Shown here: piece by piece, positions 45,473 to 57,777 of the stretch
How positions within the stretch are numbered: position 1 is the stretch's first letter
How the letters are laid out: each line of letters opens with the position of its first letter
Source of the DNA: Phlebotomus papatasi
Taxonomy: Eukaryota; Arthropoda; Insecta; Diptera; Psychodidae
Direction: 5' to 3'
DNA: 64,000 nt
Assembly: GCF_024763615.1 (NCBI RefSeq)
Contig: NC_077222.1
Location: 26,598,001 to 26,662,000 of the forward strand
Made by a program: the position numbers and the translations under genes
The notes under the pieces: model-generated
What the model saw: the letters and a program-made list of their open reading frames with translations, nothing else
Database searches by the model: none
Told to the model about the DNA's origin: nothing

Positions 45473-45900
45473 CCCTTTAACGACGAGACAGCTGACCGAA
45501 AATCAGCAATAAAAATGAAATTGATAAACAAAACTTATGAAACGTATTACAAAAACACCCAAAAATTTAAATAATTTTTCTGACAATACCAATGAAAAAT
45601 GAAATCTCGAGAGGCCCCTGATTGTAGTTTCTTATTCCAAAACGGTTTTGCTTAAAAAGAATTGGAAGTATAAAAAATAATTAAAATCAATTTTCAATAT
45701 GAGTCTTTAAAAATTCGTCATTTTTTGAGCTTAAAAATTTACTATATAACAAATAGCTGGAGTCATGCAAGAAATCTCCTAGATTCCTTCAACCTTCTAC
45801 TTTGCAATTATATACAGACATAAGAAAAAAAATAAATTTAGGTAGTCAGGAAAAATTATTTTCTTTATGGGACACCGGTATTCCAATCGTCCTTAAAGGG
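45473..45900. mobile_element. MITE family M6, copy 2, flanked by TTAA
   Basis: Starts CCCTTTAACGACGAGACAG and ends CGTCCTTAAAGGG, with TTAA on both sides (45469-45472, 45901-45904). CCC ends plus TTAA suggest piggyBac-type mobilisation. Confidence 0.72.
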
Positions 45901-46247
45901 TTAAGCAGCTTTAGAATTTAATAATGATTCTATTTTGTATTTAGATTATTTTTACGTTATTTTCTCAAAACTAATAAAACCCGCACTTATGCTAATTTAT
46001 ATCTAGTTTGAATCAGTATTAAAAATTTCACTAATCTCAGTATTAAAAATTTACACTAATAAAGTGTCGCTTCATAATTTTTTTTAAATATCTTACATAT
46101 CGTCTTTTAAATAAAATCTTTGTGAAACGCATTACTGTTCTTGGTAACGAGGAAGCATTTTCAGGTCTATGGATAAACTAATACAAAATTCGATTTTACA
46201 AAAAGTAAAAAAAAATCCGTTTCATTTTGTATAAATGTCGGTAATTA

Positions 46248-46840
46248 GGGGAGACTGGGGCAAAATTTGTAAAAACGAAAATTTCAATATTCACTATTTT
46301 CTAAAATAAAAAAGACTGAGGCTTGAAATTTTTATTATAGATAGCCTTCAAGAACATTCTTAAACTTACAAAGTTTCAAGGGATTTGAGGAAGGATTATA
46401 TAAAATAAAAAATAATGAAATTTTGAATCCTATTTTTGGAATATTTTGCTTACAGAAAATATCAATACTGATTAGCTCAATTTAAGCACATTTTTCGTTA
46501 AGATAGATAAAAATTATTTTCGATAAAGGTGTAGAGGAATAAATTTCCTATAAAAATATGTCTATTTGATATTTTTAACGTTTCCGAGAGTAAAACGTCA
46601 CAAATTATCCGAAGATTGACAAAATTTCTCCCAGCAATTTTGAGAATCTCCACAAAATCGACCTTTAGAAAATGATTTGAAAATCACATTTCTTTCGAGA
46701 TAGAGGAAAGTAGTCTTCTGCAATGTTGTAGAGCAGTAAATTTCCTATAAGAATATGCTGATTATAAAAAAGTTTAAGTTTTCTCATAACTCGTGAAAGA
46801 ATTAAATATGCGTTTTGACAAGTTTTGCCCCAGTCTCCCT
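46248..46840. mobile_element. MITE family M3, copy b
   Basis: TA-flanked 593-bp element, ends GGGGAGACTGGGGCAAAATT and AAGTTTTGCCCCAGTCTCCC. Its right half is closely similar, in reverse complement, to the copy at 49722. The two copies flank scro exon 2. Confidence 0.82.
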
Positions 46841-47037
46841 TATTTAAGTAGAAATCTTAAAAAAAACAACATCCTAAAACCTTTGCAAACCTTTTAATAA
46901 TTTAATACATACAACTTAAAAAAATTTTAAACCATTCAGTCTTCTTTTTTTTAAAATTCTTTTCAGTATGTTTCTATAGAGAATAAAAAAAATAATTTGA
47001 AAAAATGGTGGAAAATCTTATTAAAGAAAATAATATA

Positions 47038-47180
47038 AAGGCATCTACACATTGGTAGTAATTTTCGTCAAAAATTGTTTTTTTTTTAAGGAAACTGCCT
47101 GCATCGCTTAGATGGAGGCGTCAAAATTCTATCAAAAATGTAATTTTTGACGAAAGTTGCTTCCAATTCTGTAGCGACGA
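47038..47180. mobile_element. MITE family M2, copy 4
   Basis: Ends GGCATCTACACATTGG and CCAATTCTGTAGCGAC; interior AATTTTCGTCAAAAATTG and the complementary CAAAAATGTAATTTTTGACG. Confidence 0.6.
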
Positions 47181-47428
47181 TAAACCCCAATTAATACAAA
47201 AAGTTTTATAAGTGTCTGGTGTCTAATTTATTTTATTTATTTTCTTTACTATTTTATTTATTTATATACATCTTTGTAGTTAATTTTTATACTCGGATTT
47301 CAAGAGCGCAAGCTTAAAAATAGTGCATGAATTAAATAAAAATTTAAATTAAAATAATTTTACCATTCGAAAATTTTGTTTTACAAAATAATATATGAAG
47401 AACTTAATTATATTTCTTAGTCTTACTG

Positions 47429-47828
47429 TGTTATCACACTTGCACATTATAATTTTAATATGATTCACATTAATTGTCGCTGATGAAAGTCCAAATGTGT
47501 AATTTGTGTGTTTCAATCATTTTATATTCAAAATTTGATCTATTTATTGATTAAAAGGCAGACTTGGCCCGCAAAATTTGATATAAATTGATATATAGCA
47601 TTAATGCAAAACATTAATTCGATTTTCTCTTTAATTTTTTAATGTGAAAAATATTTATGTTTTAGGTAAATTTAAATTTACTTTTGCAGGCCAAGTCTAC
47701 TACTTTATCAATAAATAGAAAAATCCCAAATATTAAGTGACTCAAAGACACAAATAACATATTTGGACTCTCACAAGCGACAATTAATGTGAATCACATT
47801 AAAATGTTAATGTGAAAGTGTGATAACG
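47429..47828. mobile_element. Foldback MITE with arms of about 80-100 nt
   Basis: The left arm (GTTATCACACTTGCACATTA, ATGATTCACATTAATTGTCG, AGTCCAAATGTGT) is matched in reverse at the right (CGACAATTAATGTGAATCAC, GTGTGATAAC). A second inner pair, AGACTTGGCC and GGCCAAGTCT, flanks the centre. Single copy. Confidence 0.75.
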
Positions 47829-48268
47829 CCATTAAAATATTTAATATAATTTGAAGTAGAAGTTATAACAATGTCACACAAGCGTGAATTTTGAAATTCG
47901 AGAACAATGAATTAACATTAAAACATTATGCTAAATCTTAAAAGATAACTGAAAAACAAAAGATACGAATAGGACCTAATTAATTTGAATGCAGTAAGAA
48001 TTGAAGTCGTAAGAGTAATAAACTACTTGAACTGCCCTATCTCCCCTTAACACCCAGACCAAGAAGGAAAGTTTAATTCAATCTTACATTTATCAAAAGC
48101 TATTCCATAAAAAATTTATGATAGAAAAAGAATTTTTCCGATTCAAAAAAATTGAGTCCTTCAAAAATTTCGTCCCTAGGTCGAGAAAGTTAATGAATAA
48201 AATTTCGATTTTAGAACAATATTAAACAATGTGTTAAATAAAAAGTGACAGTGTTTCTAAATTATTAG

Positions 48269-48483
48269 GTCCAACTCCAGCGGCAGCAGCGTCAATTCGC
48301 CAAGTGCTCTGGGGCCAAGTACGGGGATGGCGAATCCCTATGCCATGGGGCCTTTGTATCACAGTCCCGGTGTGCAGAGCTACTGTACTCCGGCGGACAA
48401 TCTCTCCCTCGCTGGCCACTACACTGACATGAGGAGTTCCGCCGGCTGGTACGGATCCACAGCCAACGATCCCCGATTTGCAA
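48269..48483 (+). CDS. scro: scarecrow, coding exon 2
   Basis: 215 nt between TATTAG and a GTAAGT donor. It completes codon 94 and encodes about 71 residues starting SNSSGSSVNSPSALGPSTG, then NPYAMGPLYHSPGVQSYC, LAGHYTDMRSSAGWYG and ending NDPRFA with one base of the next codon. The Ser/Gly-rich linker and the SAGWYG...DPRFA run before the homeodomain exon are characteristic of scro/Nkx2.1. The frame joins exon 1 and exon 3 exactly. Inverted M3 elements lie 1.4 kb upstream and 1.2 kb downstream. Confidence 0.9.
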
Positions 48484-49721
48484 GTAAGTGATCTTTCTTC
48501 ATCTCAAACACAACGAAAAATCTCTTTGATCTCAGAGAGCTAACTGATGGGATTCTACAAAGGATCCTAAGGGTGTCTCCCTTCTGAGATTCCCATCTTT
48601 TCTTACTTTTGCCATCACTGCAGAATTTCTTATGTACCCCAGTCTCGCGAAAATCTCTGCATGCTTCAGCAAACACTCAAGAAGCTCGCAATCGATCAGC
48701 AATCTTTGTTCACATACCCGACGCTCAGCAGGATGATACGCGCTAAAATGTTTGCCAGGATATCAATGAGATTATCTGGGTAGGATGAGTGGCAATTTTT
48801 TCATGTCACAGCTCCCGATGGAGGAAGTGTGAGCACCAATTGAATATTTATGCAAACAAATTTATTCGCTGATTCCTGGCAACAAAAAAATTATACACAA
48901 TTTGCACCCTCACTTTTATCGCCCCCCAAGGGAAAGCTATCTTCCTAACCAACTTCCACGCCCCAATACAATAGAATAATCTTTTGGAAATTGATTCCTC
49001 AATCACGCTCTAAATTTATTGTGAGGCGATGAGATGGAAAATTGGTGATAATTGTTTAGTCAAAATATATTTATTTGGATGGAATTACATTTACTCTCCA
49101 TTCACTCATTTTATATCCATGAAATACGATCCTCCTCATTCCCTGAAGGTGGATTTAAGAAAAAAATGCAGTGTTTTCTTTAGGGAGGAATAATATGTGT
49201 GAAAAATTTCTTTTTCATGTGCGGTTTTAATATCCCAAAATGAATAAGGGAGGCACGCGGTATCCCTTATTTGATCTTGATACACGCAAATGAAATCTGA
49301 TCCTGTGATTCAAGTGCGTCCTCCTGGCACAAACCATAGGAAACTAATAAGTGTCAGAAACACTAAACTTCAATCATTCTTGATGAATGTTTAAAGTGTT
49401 ATTTGAGATAAATTTGTGTCATTTGTGCTCACAATTCGGCGGTAAAAAAACCTAGTTTTTTTTGGAATTTCTGGTCTCCAGAGAAAGAGATTTAACTGAA
49501 CTACTTACAGTATTGAAGCAAACTGAGTTATTTTGTAGCTTTTACAAGTTCATTTTATATTGATAGAGGCAACAAAATTATATTTATAGCCTCATATGTC
49601 ATCGCAAATTTCAATAAATTTGATATAATCACATAGAGAGATATGAACAATAGCGTTTTATTAAATATTTATTTTATTTTATTAAATAAAAATATACAAA
49701 TAATATATAAATATATATATA

Positions 49722-50121
49722 GGGGAGACTGGGACAAAACTTGTCAAAACCATATTTAATTCTTTCACGAGTTCTGAGAAAACTTAAACGTTTTATAATG
49801 AGCATATTCTTATAAGAAATTTACTGCTCTACAACATTGCAGAAGACTATTTTCCTCTATCTTGAAAGAAATGTGATTTTCGAATTATTTTCTAAAAGTC
49901 GATTTTGTGGAGATTCTCAAAATTGCTGGGGCAAATTTTGTCAGTCTTCGAATAATTTGTGACGTTTTACTCTCGCAAACGTTAAAAATTTCAAATAGAC
50001 ATATTTTTAAGAAGGTTTATAAAGGCTCGATAATAAAAATTTCAAGCCTCAGTCTCTTTAATTTTAGAAAATAGTGAATATTGAAATTTTCCTTTTTGAC
50101 AAAATTTGCCCCAGTCTCCCC
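49722..50121. mobile_element. MITE family M3, copy c (inverted relative to copy b)
   Basis: TA-flanked 400-bp element, ends GGGGAGACTGGGACAAAACT and AAAATTTGCCCCAGTCTCCC. Blocks such as TTTACTGCTCTACAACATTG and TTTTGTGGAGATTCTCAAAA are the reverse complement of 46248-46840 over about 300 bp. Confidence 0.82.
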
Positions 50122-51017
50122 TATAAATAAATAATATAAAAATATATATACAAAATATATATTATTTATTATACAAATATATATACAAAAAATACAAATA
50201 ATATAATTTTCACTAGCTGAAACAAGAGGTAACTCATATTGAGAAACCCTTGTCAATTGTCCGCGAAACGCTTCGCGAAACCCGGGAAACCAGAAAAAAA
50301 TGGGAATGAGGTATTCCTTGAGCTGGAACAAGTAAATTTCAAAATTGAAACATCCAGCTTCATAGAATAGCCTTAAATGTTAGGGAGAAGTGGGGCACCT
50401 TTAAAAGTGGGGCACCTTTGAAATTGGGATTTTTCTTATATGTTTAAGTATGATGTAATTTAGCCTCTCAATCTATTTGTGCACCTAAATTGTTTCACGG
50501 TTTAACGTAAATATAACCAAATCCCATCAATTTCGCACTAAGCTATCTTTCGGCTAAAGCCGTAAGTCTATCCAGGACATTATATCTTGCTCACTTGAAA
50601 CTTTTTACCTTATTTAACAAATACCTATGTTCAATTTGAACAAAAAAAAACAGAATGTTATTTGAAAGATTAATTTGTTTACAAAGCCAATTAGCCAATT
50701 AGCACTCCAATTCTCACGACTTAGAAGAACTTTTGAATTTCCGTAATGAAATTTCATGCTTAAAATATGCCACTAAAAATTTGTAAAATAATTAAAATAT
50801 TATAAATATGCCATTAGAAAAATGGATATTCAAGATGGTTATGAAATATTAGGTAATTGCAAAAAGTTTAGTAAATATCCTGAAATATGACTATAAACCT
50901 TTCTTATTTGTTTCGAACTTCTATGCATCAAAGCCATCAATGCTTCGAAATCGTAATGGAATCCGTAAGTCTCATTCTATTATTCTTTGCGGAAGTGAGA
51001 ACGAAATATTCAATTTT

Positions 51018-51173
51018 AGGGGAGACTGGGTTAAAATGTCATTAAACGAATATTTTTTGCTGGCTTCCATAAGACTTGAGAAGAGAAGTTTGTAATCAGA
51101 GAATTCTTATTGGAAATTTACTACTCTACAACTTTGCTGAAGACCCTTTTTCTCTATCGAAAAGATATATGTA
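51018..51173. mobile_element. MITE family M3, truncated fragment
   Basis: Left terminus GGGGAGACTGGGTTAAAATG and the ACTACTCTACAACTTTGC block are present; the sequence is then cut off by the M5 element at 51174. Confidence 0.65.
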
Positions 51174-51496
51174 CAGTAGAGTCTCGCTCTGCTCTTTTAA
51201 TATCGGGCTACTTTTTAATTCGGGCGGCAGTTAAATTCGAAAAAAGTTTGTTGACATTTTTCAAGTTTGATCATGATTATTAAATGAATCCAATATGCTC
51301 AAATTTGCCATGGTTTATCTGAGTATTGATGTAATTTTGCATTATTAAGAAATTTTCATGAAATTTACCATAAGTATGAGTATGTAAACTCAATCTGTGT
51401 ATGGAAATGAATAAGAAATCGTTGCATTTCAAAAAATTTGTTGCCCGAATTTCTCTCAAATTCGGGTGACATTTCGGTCCCAAATGCCCGAATTAA
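51174..51496. mobile_element. MITE family M5, copy 4 (right end truncated)
   Basis: Starts CAGTAGAGTCTCGCTCTGC after TA and follows the copy at 22846 through GGTCCCAAATGCCCGAATT, but lacks the terminal CTACTG. It appears to have inserted into the M3 copy at 51018. Confidence 0.75.
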
Positions 51497-51825
51497 TATA
51501 ATAATTAATATAATATAAATAATTTGAAAAATATTCTTATTTTTGTGTGTCTAACTTATTATTTTACAGCATGTCTTGATGAATTTGTTTTTAATATCAG
51601 TTCATTTATTAAGTTATTTACTTATAGCAAACTTAAGAAACCCAACCATGGATCCAAGAAAATTTGACTTATTTATTAATTGATCAAATAATATTTTAAA
51701 TAAATAAGTTTGGAAAATTTCAGTAGAATATGGGAATGGGTTTCTTTTTTAATTAAATAATGAGGGTTTAATCAATATTCCTTCTTAAACAAATCACAAC
51801 ATTAAACACAATGTGTAATTCAGGT

Positions 51826-51955
51826 CCTTACTTACGGCTTAGACTTAAGCCGAGAGATAAATTAGTGAAAAATTAATGTATTTGTAGTCAAATCATAATT
51901 TTGATTACAATTACGTTAAGCTGTCTATCGGCTTGAATTGTAATCTGTCCAGCAC
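51826..51955. mobile_element. MITE family M8, copy 1
   Basis: Imperfect inverted ends: CCTTACTTACGGCTTAGACT and CGGCTTGAATTGTAATCTG; centre CAAATCATAATTTTGATTAC. Related copy at 59968; a fragment of the right end occurs at about 50540-50580. Confidence 0.5.
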
Positions 51956-53411
51956 ATAAGCTAGCCCCAGTTTCCTCTATTTTGTTACTTCAGTATAGAA
52001 ACTGAGATTGTAAAGAATCTCAGCTATAACTGATTAGCTTTAAATCTAAGCATCAATTTCTTTATTCTTAACGCAAAAATAAGTTCAGTGCATTACAATA
52101 CGCATTCCTATAAAATTCTTCTCGCTGTATTCTTCTTGGAAAAGTAGTCTCACTATGAAAATAATTAAATAATCACTAGAATTTATCTAATATTGAATTT
52201 TTCCCCCAGAAATCTCAATGGAGATTTTTTTTCTTTCCTTCCACCTTACATCGCCTTCATATCAATGATTTTATTTACATACCTCTTTTATTATTCTTTC
52301 AACGCCAGCACAAATAAGGTGAAAAAAAGTTCGAAAAAGAAGAATATGTAAAAAAAAGAGAGTGGACGTAAAAAAATTAATAATCACTGGTATTGTTGGG
52401 TTAACGAGGCTTTTTGGGATCTTTTTTGGACTGTTTTTTTTTGCTCTCTTCCATTTCTTGCTTGTGGTTTGTATTGGAAGATATTTTTCTTAAAAAATGA
52501 ATTTACATTCAGCATCTCCTTTCAATGTGCGTGATATCGAATTAATGTGTGTATATATCCATTTTAGAGTATATTTTCATTTCCATATGTTTCTCCGTGT
52601 CATGGGGACTGTGCAGGAATAATAGAGAAAAATTCTTAGCCTAGCCATTATTTGTTTTGGTGACTCAATATTTTCTCTCATCTGCAAAAGATTCTATTGA
52701 GCATCACATGAGCAGTTAACATATATTACAAGAATGGGGAAGTGGTGGTATGTAAAATGTGATTCTTCAACGAGAAGGAACGTAAGGATTTTGTGGTAAA
52801 GTGAGTGGAAATGAAGATATCTAACCACGGGTTTTACCACAAATTGCCAAGAAGTATTCCACATTGAGGTAGAAGATTTTCTTGCAAGCAGCATGTAGCA
52901 GAAAAGTGGCAAAATGGCCAATTTAGGAAATCTAATTTTCACCCCAATTTTACTGCACCCACCCTCAGTTTCTTTTAGCACGCCTGTCGCTGACAGTGTC
53001 CTCTTATTCCACCATTTATCCTGGACCCAGTCACACCGTTTTATTAGTTTTACCATCACACACAATACATTGAATTATCCTCGGATCTCATCACCAGATC
53101 CCGAGGGTGAGCCCTCTGCTTGGTGTGTTAAATTGGAGGTTGTGGCTAGAATAATATTTTCTCAGCATGTTCCTCATCCTTCGACTACTTCTGTGGTCTC
53201 TATTTTGAACCATAAAACATACAGGACAAAATTGTACAACAATAATATTTAATCTTTATTAATTCCTGTGACAGGGTGACTAATTAAAAAGCAATCATCT
53301 ATGTTATTTCTAATACTCAATGAGAAAAGTATAAGGAATATTTCAAGGCTTAAAATACAAAAGAAATAATTAATGAAAACTTAATAGTAGAAGCACAAAA
53401 TATTAATAGTA

Positions 53412-53625
53412 GGAGAAATTGGGGCAGTAGTAAACACGGGGTAGTTGTAAACACTGATATTTATGTCTAATTTACTTGGACTAATGTCGACCAGTTGTTC
53501 AAGGAACAGGAGTTCCTATACTATCTATAAATTTATATAGGTTTCGCTCTCTGATATTCAATATTTAATTAAAAACATCGCAGTGTTTACAGCTACTCCG
53601 TGTTTACTACTGCCCCAGTTTCCCC
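53412..53625. mobile_element. TA-flanked MITE (TTGGGGCAGTAG type)
   Basis: Ends GGAGAAATTGGGGCAGTAGT and ACTACTGCCCCAGTTTCCCC; AAACACGGGGTAGTTGTAAA pairs with the ACTCCGTGTTT side. The outer bases resemble M3 but the interior differs. Confidence 0.72.
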
Positions 53626-54156
53626 TAATTGTGGTTGCAAGAAATTGAGCTAAAAGCCCAATTTCAAAGGTGCCCCAATCCCTTCTACTCTACAACCTGA
53701 TTTGTGAACGTAATATACGTTTGGAACTACAACTTTTAATAATTATGACAAATTTAGTGGATGAGAAAGAAACTTACTATCTGTTTTTTATACTCATTTT
53801 ATCGAAAAATATTAAATACGCAGCTCAGTCTTGATTTTAAGCGGTCGCAGAAGGATCAATATAATCACTGTGTACTTCAAAACTCGAAAATGGAAAAGAA
53901 GATTTTGATGATCATCAAAAATATAATCGAAAAACAAAATTTGAACGAAATTAGGTAGTGCAATTAATCTTAACAAGTACACAAGAACTCATATTTTATA
54001 TAAAGATTTAAAGCTAAACCATGGACATTGACGATATAATAGAAATATACCATATAATTTTTATTCACAAGAAATAGAAACGGCAAAGTGTTCCAGGCGG
54101 AATGCTCGAACTCATGAGATAGACTTCTCCGTGAATTATTCTTTTTCGCATGGTCT

Positions 54157-54303
54157 ATTAAGGCCTCAACACACTAGTAGAAATTTCTTTAAAAAATGCC
54201 TTTTTAAATAATATTTCCCCTATCCTTGTAGGTAGAAACGTCAGATTTTTTTTAAAACGGCAATTTTTGACGAAAACTGCTTCTAGTGTGTAGACACCAT
54301 TAA
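54157..54303. mobile_element. MITE family M2, copy 5
   Basis: Ends AAGGCCTCAACACACTAGTA and CTTCTAGTGTGTAGACACC; interior GTAGAAACGTCAGATTTTT. Confidence 0.65.
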
Positions 54304-54662
54304 TGCTCACTGGTCTACTAGCAATTAATTTTAGTCATAAATCACGAAAGCATTTCAAAATAAGGAATTTGTAAAGAAAGGAATTTGCAATGATCATTCT
54401 ATAATGTTCTGGCATGAGTTACAAACATACGGACAAACAAAAAAGTATGAATACAAGAAAGATAAGTTATTTACGCATATCTTACCGACTTATTATTGAT
54501 TTCACACATTTCTAAAAAAATCCAAATTTAATCAAATCGGTTAAAAATATGTAGGCTCTTTGGAGTGACTAAACTTTGATCTTCAAAAACTCATGATGGC
54601 GATTTTTTAAGTCATAAGTAATGTTTGGACGAAATGATCACGTGGACTACCACCAAAACATA

Positions 54663-55548
54663 GGGGAGACTGGGGCAAAAAGTCATAAAAAGGATATTTT
54701 ATTTTTTTACAAGCTACCCGAGCGCCCCAGAAATTTCTAATTAGCGCAGTTTTATAGAAAATTCACCGCTCTAAACTTTGTGAAAGTTATTTTCCTCTAT
54801 TTTGTAAGAAAATACATTTATCGAGCTATTTTCTAAAAGATCATTTTGTGACCATACTTAAAAATGCTGGGGCAAATAGTACCAGGCATAGGATATTATC
54901 ACAATTTGATTTGCTTTATAACGGGCTTCTGTACATTTAAAAAAAATACCTAGATAACATATTTTCAAAGGAAATTTATTCATCTACACCTTTGTAAAAC
55001 AGCGTTTTCTCTATCTGAACAAAAAAAGCTCCTTTTAAGCTAATTTTAGAAAAAAAAATCGTTTTACCAATGCAAACAACAAGCGGCGACACATGGCATT
55101 GACGTTTTTTTTTGCCGTGAGACATCATAAATTGCTTCGGTTTTTCTTTCTTTTTACTCCATACGTTTTGTTACTTTTTACCCCAAGTGGTCATTTTTAA
55201 TAAAAGGAACTTCTGGAGATAAGAATCTTTATAAAATTCTAAAATAGATAGCGGCTTCTTATTCAAAGAATCCAAATCATTTAGGAAATATTCACCAGTG
55301 CATCAATTTTGAAAATAAAATAGGTAAAAAATGATATCTGCTGTAAGGAAACTATTTTAAAAATAGGGCTCAAAATTTCAATATTTTTTATTTTCTAAAT
55401 TCCTTGTTCGAATTCTATGAAATTTACGACATCGAAGAACGTATATGGAGGCTATCTATGGAAAAAAATTTAAGCCACTATCTTTTTTATCTTGGAAGAT
55501 ATTGAATTTTGAAATTTTCGGTTTGTGACTTTTTGCCCCAGTCTCCCT
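54663..55548. mobile_element. MITE family M3, copy d
   Basis: 886 bp, TA-flanked, ends GGGGAGACTGGGGCAAAAAG and CTTTTTGCCCCAGTCTCCC. Same orientation and subfamily as the copy at 42773, sharing ACAAGCGGCGACACATGGCA-type blocks. Confidence 0.82.
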
Positions 55549-57777
55549 TATTCAATAATAAGAGAAGTCGTAGTAACTGTTTTCCAAATAAACTAAAAAA
55601 AACATTATTTTAGTGGGGATATAAATGGGGATGGAGATGAAATTAAGGTCATAATAATAATCCTTGGATCGAATTATACGGTGGTTCCATAAAGACCGGA
55701 AATTCCTAACTATTACCGTTTGGCCTTTAGTTGGGTTACAAGTTTACGGACAGAAAAAAAGAATATCTAAAAATTATAGGCCATAATGGCTAGCAATGGA
55801 CATAGATGGATCATATTTGATCCTCTGAAAGGATCACTAGTGTTTATTAATTAATTACTCATATCATATTTCCCTCATCTGAGCGAACACCAAAGATGAC
55901 TTTTTCATTGTCTTAATCTTTTATTCCGGAGTTAAATAAGTGTCAAAACAAACATACTTTGAAAGGATTCTCGGTGATCCTTTCATTTTTAGCAGTGGGT
56001 TGTAACAATAAAATAGAATTAATTGTATAATCTAATGAAAAATATATGATTAACAAGATGGGGATACCAAAAAATAATGGTTTTACAATTATATGCATTC
56101 GTAAGATACTGAGTGTGACATTAAATTGAACTGAATTGAATAGTTCTAGTACGATAACACCGTTCAACAAAATTAGCCCTTTTGTCAGTTCTTTTGTTAA
56201 GAGTGATAAAAATTGTTAAAGGGTTTTTTAAGGATCTTAAATTCGTTTGCCACAATTAAATTCTATCAAACAAAAAATGATTTATTGACATATGGCTTAA
56301 CTGTTCTAATTTTTTATTATTTGTCAAGATTTTTTTGAAAACAAATGTAATTTATTTAGAATTAAACTATTAAAGATATATACTTGCTATATTCTGATAA
56401 AGCAATAAAATTTGTTGCTTTTTAGGATTTTGAGACCTTCGGGAACTTGGCTTAACCATTAATCTGAAAACCGATTTGAAACCCTTATAGATTCAGGCTG
56501 ATCTTCGAAAATACTTAGCCTGTAAAATTTAGCAGTAAACGATTAAGTAAAAAAAAATGTAATGATCTTCTAATAACCGATCTTAAGCCCTCAGTGTATA
56601 ACAATTTAAGATAATCTTTACTGCCAAATTTTACAAGCCAAATTTACCCGAGTATCAGCTTGAGTCTATTCAGGCCTTAAGCTATAATGACAGTATTATC
56701 TTAATTTGTTTTCATTGAAATATTCTAAGCTATCTTACTCTCATAAAGATTATTAGCAAAACATTTCAAATTTAAATTAAAACATTAAACAACAAGTCAC
56801 AATCTTGCAATGCATAAATTCCTGGGAATGCCATATTTCAAGAGCTCACAAGGAGGGCTCTGATGAAGAAGTTGAATAGAGACTGAAAAGGTTAAAAATT
56901 TGTGCCAATTGTATGCAAAATGGTGCCTCTACAGAGTAACTTCACCCCATGGAAATGTATATAAAATGTGTTGTAATTAAAAAATGATAGCGTATTTGCT
57001 CAGCTAATGACTTTGTCACATATTGATTTAGCAATGGTCATTGAATAGTGATAAATGCATCATCCAAATGAGATTCCCGTGCACTTGCAATTACTTGAGA
57101 AACTGTTTGAAGTATCAACAATTTCATAAATGCACAATCTCCTTTTAGCATATTTACACAAATATCTCTTTTTCTCCAGGCGCATTTTTCATCACATGCA
57201 AAATTGTATGCGTCTTTGGTGCATAAAACTACCTCAAGTCTCAAGTAAATATTTCTCATTGGATTCACAGATATATTGCTTATGCTGAATGAAAATTCGT
57301 GTGAATTTTGAGCGCAACATTAGATCCACATTCTGTTTGTCGGATAGAAAGTACAATATTTGATCAGGGGAGAACATTTCGTAAATGCAATTTGTGTTTG
57401 GCGCAAATCTAACATTATCATCTCACAAAATCTTCAGCAGAAAATTCAGTGGATTTGCAAGATTTCCCATTTCTCAAAGAGAGAGAGGGGTTAAGATATG
57501 GCTCCTTTTGCCATGAGAAAAGTCTCAAATGCCGCTGTGTCAATAGATATTTCAAGTTGAAATTGGAATTGTTTTTCCTCCTTGAATGCTGCTGTTCTCA
57601 CACATTTTTTGACCATTCGATATACCAATTCTAAAGAATGGCTAAAATAAACAGAATTGGTCACGTTTGTGGATATTTTTCTTATTCCTTATGCGTTATC
57701 TCTTTTTTGTATTGTTACCAATTTTATGAAAGGGGACGTTATGAATGTTAGAGTGGTTTTTAGTTTAATATTTAAAT

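Larger units (their letters stand above)
42491..48268 (+). other. scro: scro intron 1
   Basis: 5.8-kb phase-2 intron with GT at 42491 and TATTAG at the acceptor. It holds an M9, two M3, an M6, an M2 and a long foldback MITE (listed separately). Between them (about 43610-45470, 46845-47035, 47830-48265) only AT-rich sequence. Confidence 0.75.
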
